DNA of 64,000 nucleotides, taken from Symsagittifera roscoffensis. Taxonomy: Eukaryota > Xenacoelomorpha > Acoela > Convolutidae. The notes beneath the pieces were generated by a model. That model ran no database searches. It saw nothing but the letters and a program-made list of their open reading frames with translations, and was not told where the DNA came from. The stretch is from contig NC_087062.1 in NCBI RefSeq assembly GCF_963678635.1, positions 45,779,758 to 45,843,757 on the forward strand, in the 5' to 3' direction. Positions 35,740 through 46,408 of this stretch are shown piece by piece. Numbering within the stretch: the stretch's first letter is position 1; each line of letters starts with the position of its first letter. Made by a program: the position numbers and the translations under genes.

Positions 35740-38000
35740 CATTTTAGGCATATTGTAGAAACAATTGAAACAGTTCTTGATTTTGGTTTAAAAAAAAATA
35801 AACCCGTTTCGCATCATGTCAAAAAAAATAAACACCATTCACATACTGTCAAAAAAATTGAAATTTACTACGCATTTTGTCGAAAAAAGTAAAACAGTTT
35901 TCGGATTTTGTCGAAAAAAATGAAACAGTTTTTGCATTTTGTTGAAAAAAAAAACACTTGTTGTATCTTGTCACAAAAAAAGAAACACTATTCGCATCTT
36001 GTCAAAAAAATTAAAACACTTTTCACATTTTGTAGAAAAAAGAGAAAAATTTTTAGCATCTTGCCAAAATTAATCAATACAATTTTTCTCGCAAAGTTAA
36101 TTAATAGTCTTTAAGAACTTCTTCTGTTTACATTTTAATCCCTTAGAAAACTAATTTTTGCATGTCTGTTGATCAAAAACCGAAAAAACTAAGGTATTAA
36201 ATAGGGAAGAGCGATGAAAGTCATTAATATGGAAACTCTGAGTATTCGCTTAGTAGCGCTATTTTTTTGGAAATCAACAAATCAGAATCAAGCATTCTCT
36301 AAGAGTGAACTGTTTATCTTTTAAAAAAAAATATTAATCATTATTTGAAAAATGTCTGTCATAAAACATTTGAAATTTCTGCAGTTACTTTACAAGAAAA
36401 AAAATCCAATTGTTTTTCTAATTGATGAAAAAGATGTTGACTCTTTTTTTCACGTTTTTTGGTTGTTTTTTTTTGTATAATATAGAGTTATACGACTGAG
36501 TAAAGGTCTCCTTAGAGAAACTTACTCAATCAAAGAGTTTACTTTTGAACCAAAATTGAGTATCAAAGCTTTAAATTGACGGCTGAATTACACCTGACAA
36601 GGTAAAAACACTTTGTTTATTCTTCTCAAATATTGGATGGTTTTTTGCATCGTGTCAAAAAATTGAAACACATTTGGCATTTTGTCAAAACAATTGAAAC
36701 ATTTTTAGCACATTGTAGAAAAAATTGAATCAGTTCTTGCATTTTATTGAAAACAAAGAAACACTTTTCGCATCTTGTCAAAAAAAAAAGAAACACTATT
36801 TGCATCCTGTCAAAAAAAATTGAAAATTGTTTCGCATATTGTCGAAAAAATTTAAACATTTTTTGCATATAGTAGAAACAATTGAAACAGTTCTTGATTT
36901 TGGTTTAAAAAAAAATAAACCCGTTTCGCATCATGTCAAAAAAAATAAACACCATTCGCATACTGTCAAAAAAATTGAAATTTACTACGCATTTTGTCGA
37001 AAAAAGTAAAACACTTTTCGGATTTTGTAGAAAAAAATGAAACAGTTCTTGCATTTTGTTGAAAAAAAAAACACTCGTTGTATCTTGTCACAAAAAAAGA
37101 AACACTATTCGCATCTTGTCAAAAAAATTAAAACACTTTTCACATTTTGTAGAAAAAAGAGAAAAATTTTTAGCATCTTGCCAAAATTAATCAATACAAT
37201 TTTTCTCGCAAAGTTAATTATTAATCTTTAAGAATTTCTTCTGCTGACAATTTAATCCCTTAGAAAACTAATTTTTGCATGTCTGTTGATCAAAAACCGA
37301 AAAAACTAAGGTATTAAATAGAGAAGAGCGATGAAAGTCATTAATATGGAAACTCTGAGTATTCGCTTAGTAGCGCTATTTTTTGGAAATCAACAAATCA
37401 GAATCAAGCATTCTCTAAGAGTGAACTGTTTATCTTTTAAAAAAATATATTAATCATTATTTGAAAAATGTCTGTCATAAAACATTTGAAATTTCTGCAG
37501 TTACTTTACAAGAAAAAAAATCCAATTGTTTTTCTAATTGATGAAAAAGATGTTGACTCTTTTTTTCACGTTTTTTGGTTTTTTTTTTGTATAATATAGA
37601 GTTATACGACTGAGTAAAGGTCTCCTTAGAGAAACTTACTCAATCAAAGAGTTTACTTTTGAACCAAAATTGAGTATCAAAGCTTTAAATTGACGGCTGA
37701 ATTACACCTGACAAGGTAAAAACACTTTGTTTATTCTTCTCAAATATTGGATGGTTTTTTGCATCGTGTCAAAAAATTGAAACACATTTGGCATTTTGTC
37801 AAAAAAATTGAAACGTTTTTAGCACATTGTAGAAAAAATTGAATCAGTTCTTGCACTTTATTGAAAACAAAGAAACAGTTTTCGCATCTTGTCAAAAAAA
37901 AACACTATTTGCATCCTGTCAAAAAAAATTGAAAATTGTTTCGCATATTGTCAAAAAAATTTAAACATTTTTTGCATATAGTAGAAAAAATTGAAACATT
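35740..38000 (+). repeat. Two-copy repeat, unit about 1.13 kb
   Basis: 35740-36870 and 36870-38000 share private variants (CCCGTTTCGCATCATG, AGTATTCGCTTAGTAGCGCT, TCACAAAAAAAGAAACAC) not seen in the other satellite units. The differences between them are few. Confidence 0.7.
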
Positions 38001-38340
38001 TCTTGCGTTTTGTTGAAAAAAAAACATTTTTCGCATCTTGTCAAAAAAACACTATTCGCATCCTGTCAAAAAATTTAAAAACTGTTACGCATTTTGTCGA
38101 AAAAATTATATCAATTTTTTGCGGAAAAAGGTGAAATACTTTTACCATCTTGCCAAAATTAATCATTACAATCTTTCTCGCAAAGTTAATTATTTATCTT
38201 TAAGAACTTCTTTTGTTTACACAATAATCCCCTATAAAACTAATTTTTGCATGTCTGTTGATCAAAAACAATAGAAAACAATTGTATTAACATAGGTAAC
38301 AGCGATGAGGCGATGAAAGTCATTAATATAGAAACTTTCT

Positions 38341-39385
38341 ATGCAAAAAGTCAACAATTTTTTGTACCATAAAATTTTGCTTTTTTCGCTCAACCATTTA
38401 AAAAATAAAATTGAGTTTTTGCATAGTTTTTGGAAAAACCAAAAAAAATCTTGCATTTTACCCAAAAATGTCATAGACTTTTTTGCACTTTTCAAAAAAA
38501 AAAACTTTTTTTACATTTTGCAAAAAAAGTTTTTAAGCAATTTTGTTTAAAAAATTCAAAACAACTTTCGCATCTTGTACAAAACTTGATACTGCTTTTG
38601 TAGGCTTGTCGAGAAAGTCAAGTTAATATTGTTATCTTGCAAAAAATTTGAGAATGTTTTGCACATGTAATAAAAACTACATGATTTTTATTTTAAAAAA
38701 AGTGTATAAGCTGGAATTAAAATAACTTTGACAAAATTTTGCAACAAATAATCCAATTCCAGTAAAAAACTTATATCAAAAAAGCTGATCCGATAGTCTG
38801 ACATGGTTTCCGGCAGAGCTAGGAAGGTGTCTTTTGAATAAATCAGAAAAGAAAAATGTAATTCTACCAGAGAAAATGACTTCATTAGACTTTGACTTTT
38901 AAAGAACAGTGAAAGTTGTAGAATATTTCAACCAGAGAAAATGACGTCAATACACATTCACTTCTAGAACCTTTCAAATGATATAATCTACCCATTTTTA
39001 CAATAAGACTCTACAAATTTGCTGAGTCTTCTAAGTTCTAGAAACATCCATTGAAAATTTAACCAATCAGAAATCTAGAACAAACTCTAAATTGATGAGA
39101 TTGACAATAGAACTTGTCGGTTTTGTATAAATAACCGTTTTTTTGAATCACAATAGAGAAATCAGTTAGGGGTGTGATTAATAGGAGAGTTTTTATTTCA
39201 TCTTGTTTGAAGAAAACTTTAAAAGAGATTCAGTTCAAAACCCTTTACAGACAATAGAAGTCAACCAATTGTTGACAAATTTTAAATGAGTTCAGATACT
39301 TTTAAAGAATGTTAGCAAAGTCTGCAGTTAAAAAAATATTTTGTTTTTTTTTTAAGTTTCCTACAGTTCAGTTCATTCCACGAAC
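38341..39385. other. Right arm of the Polinton next to the satellite; no gene
   Basis: The first 300 bp still show looser TTTTGCA/AAAAA periodicity; after about 38690 the satellite signal stops. No supported frame on either strand. Confidence 0.45.
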
Positions 39386-39956
39386 ATGAATAAAATTTTC
39401 AGAAGAAATGAAAATCGATCCCAAAAACTGAAGCCAATCACATTAGAACGGGCGAGTTACTGCATCCAATTTGAAATTGGTACCGAAACTGCCAAGATTC
39501 TCAATTTTATTAAAGTCCACCAGTCTAGTGAGCAAACTACAAAAGATCTTTCAGAAATGGGACAAACTCGAGAGCAAAAGAATTAGAGAGTTTAGAAAAG
39601 AAGTCGCTATGTCTAAGTCACCCTCGAAAAAAATACAGGTTTTCAAAAGATTCAACTGAAAAAAATTTTGACGAAGTTGCGGATCTGGGATACAGAAACA
39701 ATTTTAATTTGCTTATAAGTTTTTACGACAAAAGACTAATTTTGAAGCAATGGTGAAATTTATGATTTCTAAAGAGATCCGAAGAAGTGTTTCACAACCT
39801 TAAGAGTCTCCCAGCATGATTTGCCAAAAATTGTGATAGATGGTACAAGAAAGAAAAATTTAAGCTTCAACTGGATAACTTAGCTCTGTTGAGAAGAAAA
39901 CATGGTGTGGCACATGCAAAAGAATGTGACAACGAGCTCGAATGTTAAACAATTTT
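39386..39956 (+). pseudogene. Unknown protein remnant of the Polinton right arm (shifted frames)
   Basis: An ATG frame (39386-39586) is followed, after frame changes, by a stretch of coding-like composition to about 39947: pieces KELESLEKKSLCLSHPRKK, NFDEVADLGYRNNFNLLI and KLQLDNLALLRRKHGVAHA are separated by stops. The last segment is basic and helical. I do not recognise the family. Its position, on the plus strand facing away from the polymerase, suggests an element gene. It might be a capsid or accessory relic, but nothing shows this. Confidence 0.35.
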
Positions 39957-40792
39957 TGTCTCTTACACATTTTTTAAAATTTCCCATTTGTTTGTAAATA
40001 AAGTTATCTTTTCATTAAAATTACATGTTTCTGAATCAAAACTTAGTTTTTAATGACTTGTCGGTGAAAATTGTCAAGAGCACATTCAGAGATAATTGAC
40101 ATTTTCATCAAAAAGCTTACAGAATCACTATAAACATAGCCATGACAATCAATAAAGCAATAAGTAATCTTGCACAAATCACATTCAAATTTTGAGTTTC
40201 GAACTTTTCGACTTCTTTCTAGAAACGCTTACCAACAGTTTCTGTGCAAGCAAAAATAATGGTAGAACATAAGTAATGACGTTTGATTTTTTTCCGAATT
40301 AGTCATTTTTGCATTACTATGCATCATTTTGGCTACGTTCCATCTTAAGTTATATTGAACTGCTCCACTAAGTTGATTGATTTTTTCTCAGCTTGATGTA
40401 ACAATACTTGAATAGAAGCTGTGTTCGAACAAATGGTAAAAACAGTCATTTTCTTGATATATGTAAACATATTTATCTAATCTCTGAAGAATTTGGCTAA
40501 TGGATGTTCCGATAAAAACCATTTGAAACTTATAATTCTCCAAAGAACATACAAAATTGTGGATAGAGACAATAATCTGAATAAAAGCAGGGAAGAGCTA
40601 GACACATAGCAGCTGTCGTTGGGAAGAATTACGATTTGCAGAAAATTATGGTTTTAAATAGTAGTAACGCAATATTTGGTACTAAGTACATGCATGGAAA
40701 TCGCGATTATTCATACTGCTTACTTCCATTTTAATTTAATCTCAAAATCATTTCTCTCATTTCTCCTCATCTGATCAGTTTGCTCTTCAAAA

Positions 40793-41077
40793 ATGTACTC
40801 AAGAGAAGTTGATAGTCTCAACTACATTGAATTTTCACAACCAAAAAAGAATTGGACGTCTTTTTTGGTTCCAAAATATCTACAATAGGAAAACCTACGT
40901 CAAACCGTGCTTTCAATTATTAAAAAATTAAGTGATTTGGGACAATTTGAAAAGTCCCAACTTGTCTATCTTAAAAAAAAAGAAGGAGAAGCAAAATCGG
41001 CAATCCGAAATAATGTTATTCACAATGCTGAAAACCTTGGACTCGTACCTATATATGAAGCCAAATATGGTAAATAA
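40793..41077 (+). pseudogene. Unknown 94-codon frame with one internal stop
   Basis: From ATG at 40793 a frame of 94 codons runs to TAA, broken once by TAG after VPKYLQ. The second half (IIKKLSDLGQFEKSQLVYL, NNVIHNAENLGLVPIYEAK) looks like a folded mixed helix/strand protein. No family recognised. It lies between other right-arm frames on the same strand. Confidence 0.35.
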
Positions 41078-41125
41078 TCAACGATGGATCAAAATCTCGA
41101 CATCTGTAATAGAGTAAGTATATGA

Positions 41126-41329
41126 AATAGCAACATACAACATGAGGAGGTTGTGTGTCACAAACAAGAAGTACAATGTGAACAAGTCACCATACATTCA
41201 GACCTCACTGCAAAGGAAAATGAAGATTTGAAGCTAGTTACATTTGTACACTATACTTTGAATGAGCTCAAAGAACTGTCCCAAATTTTGGGAGACTTTA
41301 TGTTTGTTGATAATTGTCAACCTCAGTAA
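41126..41329 (+). pseudogene. Unknown 67-codon open frame without a start
   Basis: Open from a TGA at 41123-41125 to TAA at 41327-41329, with no ATG near its beginning. Content such as HKQEVQCEQVTIHSDL and HYTLNELKELSQILGDF is protein-like, acidic and helical. It may be the continuation of the frame ending at 41077 after a shift. No family recognised. Confidence 0.3.
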
Positions 41330-41892
41330 TGCTTTGTGACATTTTGTATGTTTGGTACTTCAAAAATTGTTGGTTCAAAACTATTTTTTTTTTCACTGAA
41401 GTGTACATTTAGAGCTAAGATATCTGAGGAATAGTCAGTGAAAAACTTAACAAATTATCATTTGATTTTCCAGTAATTGTTTCAGAAATTACAGAAAAAA
41501 TTATTTAAATTTCGTTTTTTATCAAAACTCAAGTAAGTTTTGGCTTATTTGAACAAAATTAAAAACAAGAATCTAGTTTTAGTTGAATTACCTACCAATT
41601 TTTTTGAAATTCTGTAATTCATTGGTTGTTTTTTTTGTCATAAGTTGAGATTTTGATTGGCTACATAAAATTGATTAAAATAATTTAGTTTCTCAATAAA
41701 GGAAAAACATTTCATGGTGTTTGTAATTATAAAATATAGTAAAAAACCATACTCCAAATTGGGTTTTTCAAATTTCTTTGTTTATTTCAGTTGAAATTAT
41801 GATTCTATCAAAAGAGCTTTGACTGTTTCAAATGGACATTTATCAGATTTCAAGGTAGAAAAACTACAAAAAACAAAAAGGATGGTGATTAT

Positions 41893-42283
41893 ATGACGTT
41901 AATGGAGATTGTATCAGTTTTAACTTTTATAGAAACACAGAAATTCAAAAATTTTGTTAAAAAGTTAGAGAGGAGATTTCAGAAGAGAGGAGTATCGCCA
42001 GATTAATCAACAATAATTTTAATTAGAAGAAATAACTCAGATTGAGTGGTCAATCAGTAAAAAACAAAACAATGGAAGAGCCTATAAAAATAAATCTGAA
42101 GATAAGGAACATCACTTTGATTACTGTTTTGAATTTGATACAAACACAAAAGCTAGATTTTTGGTTGTGAAAAATATATATTTTTGTGATTTCTTTTTTC
42201 ACTGCTTAGAAGTACAACAAATCAAAAAATTTTGGATCGAAACTTCGAAATTTGAATCAAGTATTGAAAAAATATACCTATAA
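41893..42283 (+). pseudogene. Two adjoining short frames (37 and 86 codons), unknown
   Basis: 41893-42006 is an ATG frame encoding FIETQKFKNFVKKLERRFQ. 42023-42283 is open for 86 codons without ATG and encodes EHHFDYCFEFDTNTKARFL, then aromatic-rich IYFCDFFFHCLE and KKFWIETSKFESS. The longer one is improbable as chance in such AT-rich DNA, where TAA is frequent. Both may be pieces of one decayed gene. Function unknown. Confidence 0.32.
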
Positions 42284-42751
42284 ATCTGACAAGAAATTTC
42301 ATTTATCTCACTTTGGTGTCAAATCTATATGTTTGTGATGTTAGAAAAAATTAATAAAATTGATTGATTGTGAAGTTTCCTAAACATAGCTTTGTTTTGA
42401 GCTACAAAGTGTTTTAAAATCTGTGAATACTTCACTCTGATTGGTTAATGTCACAAATATTACCTGTGAAGAAAAGATCGATTCTGATTGTTTGATATCA
42501 AATTGTTGAACATTCCATTTTGAGTAAAAGCTCAAGTCTGAATTGTTTATATCAAAAAGATCAAATGTTCCGGATAAATAATGCTCGATTCTGATTGATT
42601 CATATCAAAACTTTTAAAAACTCCATGGTTTGATTGGATGATTTTTATTTCAGCTAGGCCAAAATCATGATACCCGTTCTGATTTTTTTTCACGTTAAAA
42701 ACAATTGGTTAAGAAATTTACGTAACAGTTTTTAATAACTGTTATTCTTTT

Positions 42752-43102
42752 TTGAGGATATTGAACTCTCCTTTTCCAAAAACATGGGACATTCTAAATC
42801 TTTCATTTATTCTCAAGTTCTTTCTTTACTTATGGAGATGTCGTCACCGAATAAAAACGAAGGAGTTTGCATGTCTTGAATGTGGCAGAAAAAAGACAAT
42901 TAAAGATGCCTTAAGACATCGTAAGCACTGTGGCATTTTAGAGAGTTCCAATTGTAACTTTAAAACATTTAGCAGCGAGGAACTCACTAATCAAATCAAG
43001 AAGAAGCATTGTTCTTGTCAACATAATGTTAAATGTAGAAAGAACGCTCAGAACTCTCGAAACACACTCCAAGAAAAGATAAAATCAGTGTTTTTTATAT
43101 AA
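42752..43102 (+). CDS. Zinc-finger ORF resembling the N-terminus of the element's polymerase
   Basis: A frame of about 116 codons carries CLECGRKKTIKDALRHRKHC (near 42870-42930), a C-x2-C...H-x3-C finger, then SSNCNFKTFSSEELTN with a KKKH end and a cysteine-rich tail (CSCQHNVKCRKN). The relic polymerase at the other end of the transposon, on the opposite strand, starts with CEDCRKE...RHRKSC and PHCNYC...SSKKH in the same order. The two modules therefore look homologous. It could be a DNA-binding protein, or the first exon of a second polymerase copy whose body is gone. The start is uncertain. Confidence 0.45.
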   Translation: MRILNSPFPKTWDILNLSFILKFFLYLWRCRHRIKTKEFACLECGRKKTIKDALRHRKHCGILESSNCNFKTFSSEELTNQIKKKHCSCQHNVKCRKNAQNSRNTLQEKIKSVFFI

Positions 43103-43174
43103 AAAAACATAGAAGAAATTACTATGAAAAATAATTTTTACCGAATCTGAAAACTTTGTAAAATTGTGATAAAT

Positions 43175-43387
43175 ATGAAAAATTTAAAGAAATTTTATAC
43201 AGTTTTCTCATCTTTAATTTTAATCTGTCAGTTTTTTTGTTATTCAAAGGCTCTGATTGATAATAAAACCAGCAACAATCGAGTTCTAATTGTCGTGAAA
43301 CTTTCAATGGAAATCGATGCAATGTCTTTAATCTACAGTAAAAACTCCATTACGTTGCGAGATTTTGTTGCGGTAAATGTGTACTGA
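43175..43387 (+). CDS. Hypothetical 70-residue ORF with signal-peptide-like start
   Basis: ATG at 43175, TGA at 43385-43387. The N-terminus MKNLKKFYTVFSSLILICQF has a basic start and hydrophobic core as in a secretion signal or membrane anchor; the rest is short and polar. It follows the zinc-finger frame by about 70 bp on the same strand. No family recognised. Chance is possible. Confidence 0.22.
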   Translation: MKNLKKFYTVFSSLILICQFFCYSKALIDNKTSNNRVLIVVKLSMEIDAMSLIYSKNSITLRDFVAVNVY

Positions 43388-45889
43388 AATTGAATTACAT
43401 ACGCTAATGTATTCCTTAAAATTATGTACAAAAACTGGATTTTTATACAACATCGACTAATTGAAAGGTTTTGCTGAGTTACCATTTTAAAATTTTCTTT
43501 GTTTAGTGCTTGTAAAAGTGTTAGCAGAGTAGTGCAATTTTGAGCGGATAATGGGGGTTCATTTATTCAGAAATATGATTTTTTACTGTTTTTCACGTTT
43601 TCAGAAACGAAATTGATAACTGAGCTAGAAAAGATAAATAATATGTTTTCGCTGACTTTTGAAAATTTGAAGATAATAGTAGGCATCATTCTCAACAAAA
43701 AATTTACTTCAATATAAAAATTCAGAGTTGAAGGAGCAATATACAGTTATCAGATTGAAAAAATCATTTGAAATTTTTTAGCAAAAGATTTATGGTATTA
43801 CTTCTGCATCGGATTATAAAACGTTCGTTGAAAAGACATTTTTCCATCTTAAACTCAATTTTCAAGGAAAATTTCGTTCAATTTGGATTAGGTTGGAAAA
43901 AAGTAGATGAAGCAGAAACTGAGAAAAGATTAAATTGAGATAGAAACTCAATTTATTTCATTAGGTGTTTTGGGATAATTTTACTAAAATTTAGCTTATA
44001 AATTGTATTTTGAGAAAAAATCATTAAGTGTCTCAAAAATAATGATGTTTTATCAAAGATAAAAGTGTACTTCATTGGAAAGTTTGTTATCATTTGATAT
44101 AATAGGTAAATTTATATGAAAGTTTAGATGTTTTGAGGATACTTTTTGTGAAGTGAACCCAACTCCAACATCTTTTGGAAGAAGATACATGAAGCATAAA
44201 TCAAAATTTTGCTTTCAAGATCTAAATTTCCTTTTAATTATTAAAAAACAAAAAAGTTTTTAGAGAAAACAAAAAATGTAGAAAGATTCATAGAGAAACA
44301 AAATGCAGCTTGCTGAAATTTTCTGAACAAAGTGATACTTTAGCAGACTGAACCAGTTGTAGGATCTCTTAATTATATGAAATTTAACAGAAAAGGTTTC
44401 AATTAGACACTCGTAAATATTTTAATCTCATTGGCTTCAGTTTTTTTAATTACAAAATTAGGTAGATAGAAGTATTGACAATTTTGCTTAGTAAATTTTG
44501 CATAGTTTTTTCTAAATTTTTTTCACTTAGACATTTTTTAGAAAACTTCCGACAAAAGTCAAGAATAAAAAGGTGATTGATTAACTATTTTGCAAGAAAA
44601 GTGAAAATTAATGATCCCAAAAATCATATTTTTGCTCGAATAACTTACTCTAGCAACTGAACAAGGGAACATTTAAGAGAAACGTGTACAAATTACATAG
44701 TAATAATCATACATTATCAGTTCTAATTTTATCTCTGCCAGAAAATTGATTGTTCATTCAGTTGATACTATTTTTCTCCAAAATCCACAAGCTCTGACTA
44801 AATTCTCTTGCAAAAGGAGTTCAACAGCAAAACTATGTATTAAGCAGAAAGCAAGTATAACCTTAAAACATCAATACCTTAAAATAAGAATAAATCTAAA
44901 ACTTCTAATGAAGAATAATTAAAATTATGTTGTAGAAGCAACAGAGAGATAATTATCAGTTATGAAGAAAATTTTGTTGAATTTTAACAAATCTAAGTTT
45001 TAGAAAAACTGGACACCCATTTTTAATCACTTTTAGCGGTAAACTGTTCATTTTTCATCATTGCTCTGATATTTTCTTTTCTTAACGTGAAAAATTTCTC
45101 AGAAGTTGTTGTCAATGAGAAAAAATTGCGGCGAAGTTGAATCATGGAGTTTGATCTAAGAATTTCATTAAAATTTCCTCTTATTGTTCAATTCAGTTGA
45201 AATTCTGAGGTGAATTTTCCCAAAACTTGGCAAAAAACCAGTTAATGACAAAACTAAAATTTAGAAATGGAAATATTTGGATGAACTTGATTAAATTTTA
45301 CCTTACTTTCTCAAACATTGCGGTTACTCCCATTATTTTCCGAGAAATCGGAAGTTTCAATATTTATTCAGTTCAGATGAGCTTTCCTTTTAATGTTCAT
45401 AGACTTACATAATTAGCATTAAATTGCTCAAATTAGGGTGAACTTAATCGAATTTCAATCTTTGTGAGAAAATTCTAGAAAAACCCATACTTTTATTCAA
45501 AATGTTGTATCACTGTCTCATTCAAAACACAATTTGAGCTCAATTTTAAACTGTACAAGAACATATATTATTTCAATTAGATCAAAAGCAACAAAAAACT
45601 AGCCAAAATATAGAGCTTTCTGCAATTCTTTCCAAAAACGTTGAAATTTTTGCAATTACTTATAAAAAAATTTGATATTTTCGAAGTTTCAGTAGGTTTC
45701 AGCATAGTTTCAGCCAGATAGAGTAATGTTTTAAAAAGTAAGGTTATCTAGGAAATTACTTTTCAGTCAAACTATATCAATTCTTATCGTATTCTGAAGT
45801 TTTTTTGAAAATAATTTTAACTTTTTTTGAAAGAAAATCCAAAAACTTTGCACATCTTACCATTGAATTACCAAGCACAAAAAAAAATA
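43388..45889. other. Right arm of the Polinton, no supported gene
   Basis: AT-rich DNA with only short frames. A few coding-like bits occur (for example SASDYKTFVEKTFFHLKLN near 43800), but stops are too dense to define a gene. No integrase, ATPase or capsid motif was found on either strand. Confidence 0.4.
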
Positions 45890-46402
45890 ATACCTTCATT
45901 ACACATTGTATAAGTAATACTCAGCAACTACATAACGCGCGCCGAGGTTTGCAAAAAAACTAGACATTACCACAGAAAATCATTAAAAAAAAATACCGTT
46001 TTTCTTACCATTTTCCTACCATCACACTGAAACCTTACCATTTCTATCTTACTACATTGGGGAACCTGTTCCCTATCTTAATAAGTTCTTAATTCCCTCC
46101 ATTGAATTTCTAATCCTCTTACATGGGGAAATCTATACACCATCTTGTACATCGGCAAAATCGGGCGCCATATTTTATTTCTCGAAACGTACCATCTTAC
46201 CATCTGAAACTATGAACCCGATAACCTTAATACATGGGACATTCATTAACTATGTTAAAACATAGGGTGATGACCGGATTCTCTATAGGTTATGTTAGTA
46301 CATGGGTTGTCATCATCCCCCCTCTCCTTAGCCCCCCCTCCCCTTCCCCCCCCCCCTCCACTCCCCCCCCCTCCCGGCTGAACCGCCCCAACATATTCTT
46401 CT
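45890..46402 (-). repeat. Polinton right terminal inverted repeat
   Basis: Read inward from 46402 (complement) it gives AGAAGAATATGTTGG, GGTTCAGCCG, a long G-rich run (46318-46378), then the modules shared with the left end to about 46160. Further modules ending in GGCGCGCGTTA (near 45940) are shared with the copy at 62248 but not with the left end. It is immediately followed by the AGCGTT duplication. Confidence 0.8.
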
Positions 46403-46408
46403 AGCGTT
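46403..46408 (+). repeat. Target-site duplication, right copy (AGCGTT)
   Basis: Exact repeat of 7990-7995, directly after the terminal CT of the element. Confidence 0.8.

Larger units (their letters stand above)
12755..38340. repeat. 25.6-kb satellite array inside the Polinton
   Basis: Two levels. The short unit is 30-31 bp, of the type GCATnTTGTC followed by 5-8 A and TTGAAACA, in runs of 4 to 12. Between runs are longer conserved blocks: GAAACTCTGAGTATTCTTTT with GTAGCGCTG (about two dozen by eye), AAGGTCTCCTTAGAGAAACT (more than thirty), TTGACGGCTGAATTACACCT, and GTATTAACATAGGGAACAGC. The composite unit is about 0.45-1.3 kb. Every open frame in it on either strand is a product of the periodic A/T runs and not a gene. 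The short block ATGTATTAACATAGGGAA also occurs in the terminal repeat at 62340 and, with one change, at 8098. Confidence 0.88.
7996..46402 (-). mobile_element. Polinton/Maverick-like DNA transposon, 38,407 bp, decayed and satellite-filled
   Basis: Seen: opening AGTAGTATATGTTGG and the complement of the closing end, AGAAGAATATGTTGG; matching inverted repeats of at least about 225 bp; a 6-bp direct duplication AGCGTT outside; a target (Pao protease) whose reading frame resumes exactly on the far side; a protein-primed DNA polymerase B relic at 8363-12556. Known: AG/CT ends, long inverted repeats, 6-bp duplications and this polymerase class define Polintons, usually 15-25 kb. Not found: integrase, packaging ATPase, adenain-like protease or capsid genes. 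About 25.6 kb of the element is satellite (12755-38340). It is therefore a dead or non-autonomous copy. Strand is given by the polymerase. Confidence 0.82.

Noticed and set aside
12755-38340. Dozens of 60-120-codon frames rich in Lys/Phe/His
   Set aside because: They are periodic products of the A-tract satellite, appear on both strands at once, and follow the repeat unit.
7996-46402. Reading the two terminal repeats as independent small elements
   Set aside because: The 6-bp duplication and the continuation of the Pao protease frame require one single insertion between them.
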